From positions 1,116,001 through 1,180,000 of the forward strand of contig NZ_JASHKN010000001.1 of NCBI RefSeq assembly GCF_030056735.1: a DNA stretch of 64,000 nt, given 5' to 3'. Position numbers and translations under genes: made by a program. The DNA comes from Rhodococcus sp. IEGM 1409. GTDB taxonomy: Bacteria > Actinomycetota > Actinomycetes > Mycobacteriales > Mycobacteriaceae. Shown piece by piece: positions 51,888 to 60,727 of this stretch. The notes beneath the pieces were generated by a model that was not told the origin of the DNA, did not search any database, and saw only the letters and a program-made list of their open reading frames with translations. Every line of letters begins with the position of its first letter. Positions within the stretch are counted from its first letter, which is position 1.

Positions 51888-53108
51888 ATGACTCAGACCC
51901 CAGGCCCGCTGTCCGGGCTTCGCATCGTCGAGGTCTCGAGCTTTGTCGCCGCGCCCCTGTGCGGGCTGACTCTCTCCCAGCTCGGTGCCGAGGTGATCCG
52001 GATCGATCCCATTGGAGGTGCCTCCGACTACAAGCGCTGGCCGGTGACAGCCGAGGGTGAAAGCATCTACTGGACCGGGCTCAACAAAGGCAAACGCTCA
52101 CTCTCGGTGGACATGCGTGCCGAGCGCGGCCAAGAACTCGTTCGCCAACTGATCACAGCTACGGGACCTGGCGGCGGAATCCTGGTCACCAATGCCGGCG
52201 GCCGCAACTGGATGAGCCACGACTCCCTGGCCCAGTTGCGCAGCGATGTCATCACCCTCGAGATCCTCGGGCGCCGCGACGGCAGCCCCGGAGTCGACTA
52301 CACGGTCAACGCCGCGTTGGGATTTCCACGGATCACCGGCCCCGCGGACTACGCCGGAGTTGTCAATCACGCCTTGCCCGCTTGGGATGTCGCGTGCGGG
52401 CTGTACGCCGCCCTGTCGATCACTGCGGCAGTGCGTCAACGTGATTCGACCGGACGTGGATCTCGGATCACGCTCCCACTCGAAGACGTCGCGTTGGCCA
52501 CCGCAGGAACTCTCGGCTACCTCACCGAAGTACAGGTTAACGGCCGCAGTCGCGAGTCCGGTGGCAACGCCGTCTACGGCACGTACGGAATCGATTTCGT
52601 CTCCAGTGACGACGAACGGTTCATGATCGTCGCCCTCACTACTCGCCATTTCCGCGACCTCGCGTCGGTCACCGGCACCACGGCGGCTGTCGACGCCGTC
52701 GAAACCGCACTCGGAGCGGACTTCTCCACCGAAGCGGACCGCTACCGCCACCGAGAGGTGCTGACTGCCCTGTTCTCACACTGGTTCCGGGAACACAGCG
52801 CCGCCGAGATCGCCGCAGCGCTGGACACATCGTCAGTTCTGTTCGAGAGGTACCGAAGTTTCGAGGAGGTTGTGAAATCCGGTGAACTCGAGAATAACCC
52901 GATGTTCTCCGCACTCGATCAACCTCGAATCGGAAGCTATCTGGCTGCCGCCAACCCTGCCTCGTTCGACGGCGCGCACCTGGCCACCGGCCCCGCCTCC
53001 GAGGTCGGCGGCGACTCGATCGCGGTGATCGCCGACATCCTCGGAACCAACGCCGATCACAACTCGGCGCTGATCACGGACGGCGTCGTCGGGGTTCCGC
53101 CGAACTGA
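51888..53108 (+). CDS. CaiB/BaiF CoA-transferase, Mct (2-methylfumaryl-CoA isomerase)-like
   Basis: Class III CoA-transferase fold, 406 residues. The N-terminus GLRIVEVSSFVAAPLCGLTLSQLGAEVIRI and NKGKRSLSVDM are family blocks. The segment GSPGVDYTVNAALGFP holds the likely catalytic Asp and is typical of mesaconyl-CoA C1-C4 CoA transferases, which move CoA inside one molecule and need no acceptor acid. It lies 31 bp after the MaoC gene with GGAGG upstream of ATG 51888 and ends at a strong terminator. The other CaiB in this window (3877) lacks this segment. Confidence 0.83.
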   Translation: MTQTPGPLSGLRIVEVSSFVAAPLCGLTLSQLGAEVIRIDPIGGASDYKRWPVTAEGESIYWTGLNKGKRSLSVDMRAERGQELVRQLITATGPGGGILVTNAGGRNWMSHDSLAQLRSDVITLEILGRRDGSPGVDYTVNAALGFPRITGPADYAGVVNHALPAWDVACGLYAALSITAAVRQRDSTGRGSRITLPLEDVALATAGTLGYLTEVQVNGRSRESGGNAVYGTYGIDFVSSDDERFMIVALTTRHFRDLASVTGTTAAVDAVETALGADFSTEADRYRHREVLTALFSHWFREHSAAEIAAALDTSSVLFERYRSFEEVVKSGELENNPMFSALDQPRIGSYLAAANPASFDGAHLATGPASEVGGDSIAVIADILGTNADHNSALITDGVVGVPPN

Positions 53109-53123
53109 TCTACCCAGAAATGG

Positions 53124-53158
53124 CTTTCGGCCTCGGAACAACGTTCCGAGGCCGAAAG
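53124..53158. terminator. Bidirectional terminator after the CaiB gene
   Basis: CTTTCGGCCTCGGAAC (53124-53139) and GTTCCGAGGCCGAAAG (53143-53158) make a perfect 16-bp stem with a 3-nt loop. TTTG follows on the plus strand. It separates the trio (ends 53108) from the convergent acyl-CoA dehydrogenase (ends 53174). Confidence 0.88.
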
Positions 53159-53173
53159 TTTGTAGCGAGCAAT

Positions 53174-54331
53174 TCAGAGACCGAGATCCTTCGCGATGAT
53201 GGTCTTCATGACTTCACTTGTGCCACCGTAGATTCGCGTGACGCGCGTGTCTGCGTAAAGACGCGCGATGGGGTACTCGGTGATGTAGCCGTATCCGCCG
53301 TGCAGTTGGAGGCACTTGTCGATCACTCGACCTGCCGCCTCGGTGCAGAACAGTTTCGCCTTCGCTGCGTCGGGAATCGTCAGCGTGCCACGGTCATGGC
53401 ATTCGAGTGCGTTGTCGGACACCAGCTGGATGGCATCGACCTCGGTAGCACATTCGGCCAGAACGAATTTGGTGTTCTGGAATGCCGCAACGGGCTTACC
53501 GAACACCTTGCGGTCCTTGACGTAGTCGATGGCAAAGCGAAGTGCGGCACTCGCGGTGGAGGCTGCTCCGAACGCGATGGTCAACCGCTCCTGAGCCAGG
53601 TTGTGAGTCAGATAGCTGAACCCGTCGCCTTCTTCTCCGAGCCGGTCTTCGACGGGCACCTGTACGTCGACAAACGAAAGCTCCGCAGTATCGGAGGTCT
53701 TGAGGCCGATCTTGTTGATCTTGCGCCCCACCGAGTATCCGGGCGACGACGTATCGACCACCAGAATCGACAACCCAGTGCGTCGGTTCTCCGCTGTACT
53801 GGGCGCGGTGCGGCACACGACCAGGACGCGATCGGCAAGTACCCCGCCGGTGATGAACGTCTTCGAACCATTGACCACGTAGTGCGTACCGTCCTCGGAC
53901 AGCCTGGCCGTCGTCGCGATGTTCGCCAGATCCGAACCCGTTCCCGGTTCGGTCATCGCAATCGCGAACATCAGATCTCCAGAAGCGAAGCCCGGCAACC
54001 AGCGGCTCTTCTGCTCGTCGTTCGCGTACTCGAGCAGGTAGGGCAGGATCAGGTTCGTATGCACCGACTGCGAGCCGAACGACGCCCCGGCGGCAGCAAC
54101 TTCCTCGGCGACGACGACGTTGAACTTGAGCGACTTCTCGCCGCCTCCGCCGTACTCCTCCGGGACTTGAATTCCGAGTACGCCCAGCTCTCCCAGCCGC
54201 CGGTAGAAGTCACGGGGCGGGTGACCGTCCTCTTCCCACTTCTCGTGGACCGGGGTTACTTCCTTCGCGATGAAATCGCGGACGGTAGCCCGGAATGCCT
54301 CGTGATCCTCGTTGAACACGGTGCGCTGCAT
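53174..54331 (-). CDS. Acyl-CoA dehydrogenase, IVD/LCAD-type catalytic base
   Basis: The 385-residue dehydrogenase has AMTEPGTGSDLANI, NGSKTFITGG, RKVFGKPVAAFQNTKF and LHGGYGYITEYPIARLYAD. At the C-terminal position that carries the base in most family members it has Gly369 (IYGGTSEVMK), so the base is probably Glu248 in AQERLTIAFG, as in isovaleryl-CoA and long-chain acyl-CoA dehydrogenases. The ATG at 54331 fits the family start. It is convergent with the CaiB gene and divergent from the MFS transporter at 54621 across 289 bp without an obvious dyad. Substrate unknown, branched-chain likely. Confidence 0.9.
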   Translation of the reverse strand: MQRTVFNEDHEAFRATVRDFIAKEVTPVHEKWEEDGHPPRDFYRRLGELGVLGIQVPEEYGGGGEKSLKFNVVVAEEVAAAGASFGSQSVHTNLILPYLLEYANDEQKSRWLPGFASGDLMFAIAMTEPGTGSDLANIATTARLSEDGTHYVVNGSKTFITGGVLADRVLVVCRTAPSTAENRRTGLSILVVDTSSPGYSVGRKINKIGLKTSDTAELSFVDVQVPVEDRLGEEGDGFSYLTHNLAQERLTIAFGAASTASAALRFAIDYVKDRKVFGKPVAAFQNTKFVLAECATEVDAIQLVSDNALECHDRGTLTIPDAAKAKLFCTEAAGRVIDKCLQLHGGYGYITEYPIARLYADTRVTRIYGGTSEVMKTIIAKDLGL

Positions 54332-54620
54332 GTATGAACTCCAGTCGGTCAATGGGAACAGGGTGATCCTGATCTCACCTTGCCTCAACCTTCCGTCTTT
54401 GATCCAACACCCATCGGCTATGCGTCCGATAGGGCGTACCAATATGGCCTGACCTGCAATACATAGGCAACCGCTATCGTTCCGATCACCGACGCGACAT
54501 TGCTCAAAGTGATCCAGAACACGTTGAATAGGTCAGCCGGCAAATACAACACCGACGATCGCTTCGAGGCCGCGCTTCGAGCACGATCGCATCCGCCCAC
54601 CAGTCTCGAAGGGACGCCAC

Positions 54621-55991
54621 GTGACCCCCATCGCGCCACAGCGTAACGACGTCCAGCCCGAAGCAACAGCAACGCCAGATTCGTCAGCAGTCCCCGTCTT
54701 CGGTACTCGCAAGCGTGCGTGGACGATGACCGGGCTCGTCGTCTTCCTCTACATCGTCAACTACGCGGACAAAGCAGTCCTCGGAATCATCGCTCAGCCC
54801 CTCGCTCGTGAGCTCGGACTGAAGTCGTCGCAAATCGGCATGGTCGGCTCGCTCTTCTTCCTGATGTTCTGCATCGGTGGATTCCTCGCCGGACCGCTCA
54901 ACAAGTACCTGACCCTACGTTGGGCGCTGTTGATCCTGGCCGCAATCTGGTCCGTGGTCATGCTCCCCCTCGTTCTCGGCGCCAGCCTCGCGATGTTGAT
55001 CGTCTCGCGCATGCTCCTCGGATTCGCCGAGGGTCCCAGCTCGGCGCTGATGCACACCGCCGCCTACTCGTGGCACCCGCCGGCCAAGCGCGGCCTTCCC
55101 GGCGCAATGCTCGCCGGATCCGCCTCTATCGCGAAGATTGCCCTCGCGCCGGTACTGACCTTCATCGCCGTTCATTACGGCTGGCGAGCAGCGGTTCTCT
55201 CGCTCTCCGTTCTCGGGCTCGTGTGGATGGGTTGCTGGCTGGCCGGTTGGTCCGAGGGCCCGTACACGAGCAAGGCCGTCAAGGCGACCAAGAATGCAGA
55301 TACAGAAGCAACCGAGGCGACCGGGACAGCAACGAAGGCAGTCACCGAACCCAATGTTCCGTGGCGCAAGATCGTGCTCTCCCGCACCTTCGTCAGCTGC
55401 TGCTTCCTCATCGCCGCCATCTATGCGCTGACCACCGTCGTTCTCACCTGGCTGCCGTCGTACTTCGAGGTCGGCCTCGGATACAGTGCGATGCAGGCCG
55501 GTTCGATGTTCGCGCTACCCTCGATCGTCGGGCTGGTTCTCATGATCACCTCCGGTTCGGTCACGGACAAGTTGATCGGCCGCGGCTTCACCTCTCGCAC
55601 GGTTCGTGTCATCGTCCCCTGTGTCGGCGTTCTGATCTGCGGATCGATCCTCCTGTTCCTGCCTCAGATCTCCACTCCCATCGTCGCTGTCGCCATGGTC
55701 TCGATCGGCTACGGATTCTCGGCAATCACCTTCCCGCTCATCAACGCTGCGATCTCCGAACTGTGCCCGCCGCAGCAGACTGCCGGAACGATGGGATTCT
55801 TCCTCGCCATCATGTCGATCGGCGGCCTGATTGCGCCCTACGCAACGGGAGTCATCGTGGACAACGCTGCAACGCCGGCCGACGGCTACGCCCAGTCCTT
55901 CCAGGCAATCGGCATCATCGGCGTCATCGCCGCGGTTCTGGTCCTCGTCTTCGCCAACCCCGAACGCGACCGCAAGCTCATCCGCGGCTGA
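54621..55991 (+). CDS. MFS transporter
   Basis: The 456-residue protein has 12 predicted membrane segments with a hydrophilic central loop (about 220-245) rich in Lys, Thr and Ala. MTGLVVFLYIVNYADKAVLG is helix 1, and GGFLAGPLNKY followed by TLRWALLI is the MFS loop 2-3 region. It resembles aromatic-acid/anion:H+ symporters. GTG 54621 has AAGGGA upstream. It is divergent from the acyl-CoA dehydrogenase and lies 134 bp before the thiolase operon, so it probably imports the acid degraded by that operon. Confidence 0.87.
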   Translation: MTPIAPQRNDVQPEATATPDSSAVPVFGTRKRAWTMTGLVVFLYIVNYADKAVLGIIAQPLARELGLKSSQIGMVGSLFFLMFCIGGFLAGPLNKYLTLRWALLILAAIWSVVMLPLVLGASLAMLIVSRMLLGFAEGPSSALMHTAAYSWHPPAKRGLPGAMLAGSASIAKIALAPVLTFIAVHYGWRAAVLSLSVLGLVWMGCWLAGWSEGPYTSKAVKATKNADTEATEATGTATKAVTEPNVPWRKIVLSRTFVSCCFLIAAIYALTTVVLTWLPSYFEVGLGYSAMQAGSMFALPSIVGLVLMITSGSVTDKLIGRGFTSRTVRVIVPCVGVLICGSILLFLPQISTPIVAVAMVSIGYGFSAITFPLINAAISELCPPQQTAGTMGFFLAIMSIGGLIAPYATGVIVDNAATPADGYAQSFQAIGIIGVIAAVLVLVFANPERDRKLIRG

Positions 55992-56125
55992 GTACTCCAC
56001 GTATAGCCATTCGCTAACACAGCCATTCACCGAAAGACATTGCCGGGTCGCCCCGCTCGTGATCGACTCGAGTAACGCCCCAACCGCGCCGTCGCAACAC
56101 CGGGCACGAACAGCAGGAGAGATAC

Positions 56126-57256
56126 ATGCGAGATGCCGTCATCGTCGACGCAGTACGTACACCGATCGGCCGTCGCGGCCGCGCCCTCTCGGAGATCCAT
56201 CCGGCCGAGCTGTCTGCGCATGTACTGCGTGCGCTCGCTGAACGGACCGGGCTCGACACGGCGACGGTCGACGACGTGATCTGGGGATGCGTCAGTCAGG
56301 TCGGCGAACAGGCCGGAAGCATCGCCCGCACAGCGGCACTCGCCGCCGGTTGGCCGGACAGCGTTCCCGGTGTCACGCTGACCCGAGCCTGTGGATCGAG
56401 CCAGCAGGCAGTCTCCTTCGCCGCGGCCACCGTCATCTCCGGCCAGAACGACGTGGTCGTAGCCGGAGGCGTCGAATCGATGTCGCGAGTACCGATGGGG
56501 ACCGCCAGCAAAAACGGTGAGCACTTCCCCGCTTCGGTACTCGAACGCTTCGGGGTGGACAGTTTCAGCCAGGGAACCGGCGCCGAGATGATGGCTCGGA
56601 AATGGGCCCTCACACGAACCGCTCTGGACGAATACGCACTTCGCTCACACGAACTCGCGGCCAGCGCCACCGATGCAGGTGCCTTCACCGGGCAGATCGC
56701 TCCGATCGCCGAGTTGTCCCAGGACGAAGGCATTCGCCGAGGCGGAAGTCTGGAGTCGCTCGCGAAGCTGCCCCCGGCCTTCGACGCCGACGGAGTCATC
56801 CACGCCGGCAACTCTTCTCAGATCTCCGACGGAGCGGGCGCCGCACTCGTCACGACCAGTGAGTACGCCCGGGCACGCGGGTGGAAGCCTCTCGTCCGTA
56901 TCCACACCGCAGTGGTCGCGGCCGATGACCCGGTCATCATGCTCACCGGTCCGATTGCCGCTACTGCAAAGGCATTGGATCGCTCCGGCTTGTCCATCGA
57001 CGACATCGGCGCTTTCGAGATCAACGAAGCATTCGCGCCCGTCCCGCTTGCCTGGCAGGCTGAGACCGGCGCGGCCATCGATCGTGTGAATCCGCTCGGC
57101 GGCGCGATCGCGGTCGGTCACCCACTCGGCGGATCGGGCGCGATCTTGATGACTCGCCTGGCACATCACATGCGCGATCGGGGAATTCGCTACGGCCTCC
57201 AGTCGATGTGTGAGGCCGGCGGCATGGCCAATGCGACCATTCTCGAATTGATCTGA
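56126..57256 (+). CDS. Thiolase (FadA-like acetyl-CoA acyltransferase)
   Basis: Degradative thiolase of 376 residues with Cys89 in LTRACGSSQQA, the FEINEAFAPV block, His332 in AIAVGHPLGGSG and Cys362 in QSMCEAGGMANA. It resembles FadA5-type thiolases of steroid side-chain breakdown in general form. ATG 56126 follows AGGAGAGAT. The next gene, an SDR, starts 53 bp later. In this operon it would release acetyl-CoA or propionyl-CoA from the 3-ketoacyl-CoA made by the SDR. Confidence 0.9.
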   Translation: MRDAVIVDAVRTPIGRRGRALSEIHPAELSAHVLRALAERTGLDTATVDDVIWGCVSQVGEQAGSIARTAALAAGWPDSVPGVTLTRACGSSQQAVSFAAATVISGQNDVVVAGGVESMSRVPMGTASKNGEHFPASVLERFGVDSFSQGTGAEMMARKWALTRTALDEYALRSHELAASATDAGAFTGQIAPIAELSQDEGIRRGGSLESLAKLPPAFDADGVIHAGNSSQISDGAGAALVTTSEYARARGWKPLVRIHTAVVAADDPVIMLTGPIAATAKALDRSGLSIDDIGAFEINEAFAPVPLAWQAETGAAIDRVNPLGGAIAVGHPLGGSGAILMTRLAHHMRDRGIRYGLQSMCEAGGMANATILELI

Positions 57257-57309
57257 CCCGACAAAGCTTTCGGGCCGTACGTCATCCAGCAGGAAAGAAG
57301 AATTGATTC

Positions 57310-58074
57310 ATGAAACTCGAGGGACTTTCCACCGCGATCACCGGCGGGGCTTCAGGTCTCGGCCTGGCAACCGCTCGACGACTGCTCGACGCCGGGGCGC
57401 AGGTCACGTTGATCGATCTGCCTTCCTCCGACGGTAAGCAGGTGGCGGCCGATCTCGGAGCTGCCGCACAATTCGCCCCGGCCGACGTCACCGACAGCGA
57501 ACAATTCGCGGAAGCACTCGACGCGGCGCACGAGCGCGGTGGACTGCGCGGCGTCGTCCACTGCGCGGGGGCCGGGCGTCGCATGCGCATTCTCGACAAG
57601 GACGGAAAAGCCGGATCGGTCGAGGATTTCGAGTTCGTCGTCAAACTGAATCTGGTCGGTTCGTTCAACGCACTCCGTCTCGGCGCCGAGCGGATGGCCG
57701 AACTCGACGCCGTGGACGGTGAGCGAGGTGCCATCGTCATGACGGCGTCGGTCGCGGCATTCGAAGGTCAGATCGGTCAGATCAACTACACGGCATCCAA
57801 AGCCGGCATCGTCGGCATGACGGTCACCGCTGCTCGCGATCTCGCCAGCCGCGGAATCCGCGTCAACACCATCGCTCCTGGCATCATGGACACTCCCCTG
57901 CTGGCGCGCCTGCGCGAAGACGTGCGCACCGCCCTCGAAGCTTCGGTTCCCAACCCCTCACGGTTGGGTCGCCCCGACGAGTTCGGTCAGCTGGCCGTCT
58001 CCATGCTCGAGAACGGCTATCTCAACGGCGAAACCATCAGGCTCGACGGCGCTATCCGGATGGCTCCCCGGTGA
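57310..58074 (+). CDS. SDR, 17-beta-HSD10-type 3-hydroxyacyl-CoA dehydrogenase
   Basis: The 254-residue SDR has TGGASGLGLATARRL, the acidic LIDLPSSDG (NAD), VHCAGAGRRMRIL, the catalytic Ser in TASVAAF and Tyr-Lys in YTASKAGIVG. The insertion after VHCAGAG and the VEDFEFVVKLNLVGSFN block fit the HSD10/HADH2 group that oxidises 3-hydroxyacyl-CoA, including 2-methyl-branched ones. ATG 57310 has GGAAAGAAG upstream. Its stop overlaps the GTG of the ligase gene (GTGA), so the two are coupled. GGCCGTAC at 57273 could be a regulator site. Confidence 0.87.
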   Translation: MKLEGLSTAITGGASGLGLATARRLLDAGAQVTLIDLPSSDGKQVAADLGAAAQFAPADVTDSEQFAEALDAAHERGGLRGVVHCAGAGRRMRILDKDGKAGSVEDFEFVVKLNLVGSFNALRLGAERMAELDAVDGERGAIVMTASVAAFEGQIGQINYTASKAGIVGMTVTAARDLASRGIRVNTIAPGIMDTPLLARLREDVRTALEASVPNPSRLGRPDEFGQLAVSMLENGYLNGETIRLDGAIRMAPR

Positions 58075-59768
58075 CGGGCGCCAGCGTGATCGCCAATCCA
58101 CAACTGCGCCACAACATGCACTACCCGGATACCACCATGGCGTACTGGGCACCCAGCATGGCGGCACTGTACGGTGATCGCCTCGCGGTCGTGGACGGCG
58201 AGCGCACGTGCACCTTCCGCGAACTCGGTCAGCGCAGTGCACAATTCGCCGGTGCATTGCGGCAAGCCGGGGTGGGCGTCGGCGACGTGGTGTTGATGCA
58301 CCTCGGGAACTGCGTCGAGTTCCTCCAGGCCTACTACGGCTGCCTGCAAGCCGGAGCGACCGTTACGTTGGTCAATCCACTGCAGCCAGAGCTTGGGCTG
58401 CGCAAGCAGATCGAAGAGACGTCGGCCGTTGCTGCGGTCACTCAGAGTTCGCAGCTGCACGTCCTTCTGGCGGCTTCTGCGGGAAGCACCGTACGTACGA
58501 TCGTGATGGTCCAGGACGCCGAGGGCGCGCTCGACGCACCGGAGTCGGTCGTCGCGTTCGACGCCTTCATCGCGGACCTACCCACCGAATTCACCCCTGC
58601 CACCGTCCGTAGCGACGACATCGCACACATCGCGTTCACGGGCGGAACCACCGGAGTTTCCAAAGGTGTTCGCGTTCTTCACCGCAACGTCGTCGGCAAC
58701 ATCACGCAGATGTGTGGTTGGAGAACCGGGCACGAGTTGGAGGCAGGTGCCGACGGTCTGGTCACGCCACGACGCATCGACGGCCTCGACGTGCTCGGTC
58801 CGACGCCGGGAACCGGGGCGACCATCGTAGTCTCACCTCTCTTCCACGCACATTCGTTGCTCAACACGTCGTTCCTGTTGATTTCCGGACTCACTCAGGT
58901 ATTTGCCGGCCGGTTCGAACCCGGCCGGATGCTCGAGCTGATCGAAAAGCATGGGGCCACCTACCTCACCGGGTCTCCCGCCATGTGGCACGCGCTGTCG
59001 GTTCATCCCGACGCTACGGTGCGTAACACCGACAGCGTGTGTGTCGTGTCCTCCGGCGCTGCCCCGATCGACAGCGTCACGCTCGCTGCGCTCCGCCGCG
59101 CATTTCCCAAAGCGCTGGTCGTCGAGGGGTACGGACTGACGGAGGCCACTTGTGTGGTCACGGCCGCTCCGCTGATCAACGGCTCGGAGTACCGTCAGAG
59201 CAGCGTCGGCCTCCCGATCTTCGACACCGAGATACAGATTCGCGATCAACTCGACCGGAAGACGGTTCTGGGCGAGAACGAACGTGGCGAGCTGTGGGTG
59301 CGTGGACCTCAGGTCACCGACGGCTATCTCGGTCACCCGGAAACTACCGCTGAACAGTTCGTCGACGGCTGGTTGGACACGGGCGACATCGCGTACCTGG
59401 ACTCGGACGGATACCTCTTCATCTGTGACCGGGCCAAGGACATGCTCATCTACAAGGGGTACAACGTCTATCCGCGTGAACTCGAAGAGATTCTGGTCTC
59501 GCACCCCGCGATCTCGACTGCTGCGGTCGTCGGCCGCGAAGTGGGGAGCAACGGTCAAGAACCCGTCGCCTTCGTGGTGATGATTCCGGGCGCCGAGTTC
59601 GACGCCGAGCAGATCAAGGCGTTTGTCGCCGAACAAGTGCTGCCGTACAAGAAGATTCGCGAGGTCGTCGAGGTAGAGCTACTCCCGACGTCCGCCGCCG
59701 GCAAGGTCCTCAAAACCGATCTCCGGTCGAGGCTTCTCGAGTCGGTCGACAAGGCAGGTTCCAAATGA
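58071..59768 (+). CDS. AMP-dependent acyl-CoA synthetase/ligase
   Basis: The 565-residue ligase has the P-loop FTGGTTGVSKGV, SPLFHAHSLLNTS, VEGYGLTEATCV, DTGDIAYLDSDGYLFI and the hinge DRAKDMLIYKGYNVYPREL, ending SAAGKVLKTDLR with the catalytic Lys. The GTG start at 58071 overlaps the preceding stop. It is somewhat longer than the ligase at 20063, mainly through an insertion after the P-loop (LEAGADGLVTPRR). It would activate the operon's growth substrate. Its own stop overlaps the ATG of the NMO gene. Confidence 0.9.
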   Translation: MTGASVIANPQLRHNMHYPDTTMAYWAPSMAALYGDRLAVVDGERTCTFRELGQRSAQFAGALRQAGVGVGDVVLMHLGNCVEFLQAYYGCLQAGATVTLVNPLQPELGLRKQIEETSAVAAVTQSSQLHVLLAASAGSTVRTIVMVQDAEGALDAPESVVAFDAFIADLPTEFTPATVRSDDIAHIAFTGGTTGVSKGVRVLHRNVVGNITQMCGWRTGHELEAGADGLVTPRRIDGLDVLGPTPGTGATIVVSPLFHAHSLLNTSFLLISGLTQVFAGRFEPGRMLELIEKHGATYLTGSPAMWHALSVHPDATVRNTDSVCVVSSGAAPIDSVTLAALRRAFPKALVVEGYGLTEATCVVTAAPLINGSEYRQSSVGLPIFDTEIQIRDQLDRKTVLGENERGELWVRGPQVTDGYLGHPETTAEQFVDGWLDTGDIAYLDSDGYLFICDRAKDMLIYKGYNVYPRELEEILVSHPAISTAAVVGREVGSNGQEPVAFVVMIPGAEFDAEQIKAFVAEQVLPYKKIREVVEVELLPTSAAGKVLKTDLRSRLLESVDKAGSK

Positions 59769-60727
59769 CAACCTTCGCAGACCTGACGTCGCAACTGCGG
59801 GTACCCGTTCTCGCGTCACCGATGTTCATCATCTCGACGCCCGACCTCGTCATCGCGCAGTGCACGTCCGGGATCATCGGGTCTTTTCCGGCCCTGAATG
59901 CCCGTCCGCAGTCGGCACTTCGGGATTGGCTCAAGCTGATCACGGTGGCGCGCGAGGAGCATGATCGTGAGCACCCGGAGAAGCCCTCCGCACCATTTGC
60001 GGTCAACCTCATCGTCCATCGGTCCAACAACCGCCTGGAAGAGGACCTGGCGACCATCGCCGAGTTCGAGGTCCCGATCGTCATCACCTCGCTCGGCGCA
60101 CGCACGGACATCAACGATGCGGTTCATGCGTACGGCGGAATCGTTCTCCATGACGTCATCGACAACCGCTTTGCACGCAAGGCGATCGAGAAGGGTGCGG
60201 ACGGGCTGATCGCGGTCGCCGCCGGGGCAGGCGGACATGCCGGTAGACAGTCGCCGTTTGCCCTGATTCGGGAGATTCGTGAGTGGTTCGTCGGTCCGCT
60301 ACTGCTGTCGGGTGCGATCGCTCACGGTGATTCGATTCTTGCTGCCCTCGCGGCCGGTGCCGACCTGGCTTATGTCGGTTCGGCTTTCATCGCTACGGAA
60401 GAGGCCAACGCCGATCCGGCGTACAAGGAAATGATCGTCGACTCTGGCGCTTCGGACATCGTGTACTCCAATCTGTTCACGGGAGTGCACGGGAACTACC
60501 TGCGTGGCAGCATCGTTGCCGCCGGTTTGGACCCGGAAAACTTGGCCGAATCCGATCCTTCCGCAATGAGTTTCGCGACCACCGATACCGACGCCAAGGC
60601 CTGGCGCGACATCTGGGGCGCGGGCCAGGGAATCGGTTCGGTCGACGCAGTTCTTCCGACGCATGCAGTGGTCGAGCGTCTCGCATCCGAGTACGAGGCG
60701 GCTCGCGAGCGTATCTGCCGACGCTAG
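59765..60727 (+). CDS. Nitronate monooxygenase (2-nitropropane dioxygenase) family protein
   Basis: FMN TIM-barrel protein of 320 residues. It has PVLASPMFIISTPDLV, AVNLIVHRSNNRLEED, GAGGHAGRQSP with the conserved His of class I NMOs, and LAYVGSAFIATEEA. In CoA-type operons related proteins can act as flavin-dependent enoyl reductases instead of on nitronates. The ATGA overlap with the ligase gene indicates coupling. Its stop (TAG, 60725-60727) overlaps the stop of the convergent LysR gene in a CTAG. Confidence 0.87.
   Translation: MTTFADLTSQLRVPVLASPMFIISTPDLVIAQCTSGIIGSFPALNARPQSALRDWLKLITVAREEHDREHPEKPSAPFAVNLIVHRSNNRLEEDLATIAEFEVPIVITSLGARTDINDAVHAYGGIVLHDVIDNRFARKAIEKGADGLIAVAAGAGGHAGRQSPFALIREIREWFVGPLLLSGAIAHGDSILAALAAGADLAYVGSAFIATEEANADPAYKEMIVDSGASDIVYSNLFTGVHGNYLRGSIVAAGLDPENLAESDPSAMSFATTDTDAKAWRDIWGAGQGIGSVDAVLPTHAVVERLASEYEAARERICRR

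Noticed and set aside
54418-54672. An 84-codon minus-strand ORF in the dehydrogenase/MFS gap
   Set aside because: It overlaps the MFS start, has no ribosome-binding site and no recognisable motif; the gap is better read as a divergent promoter.
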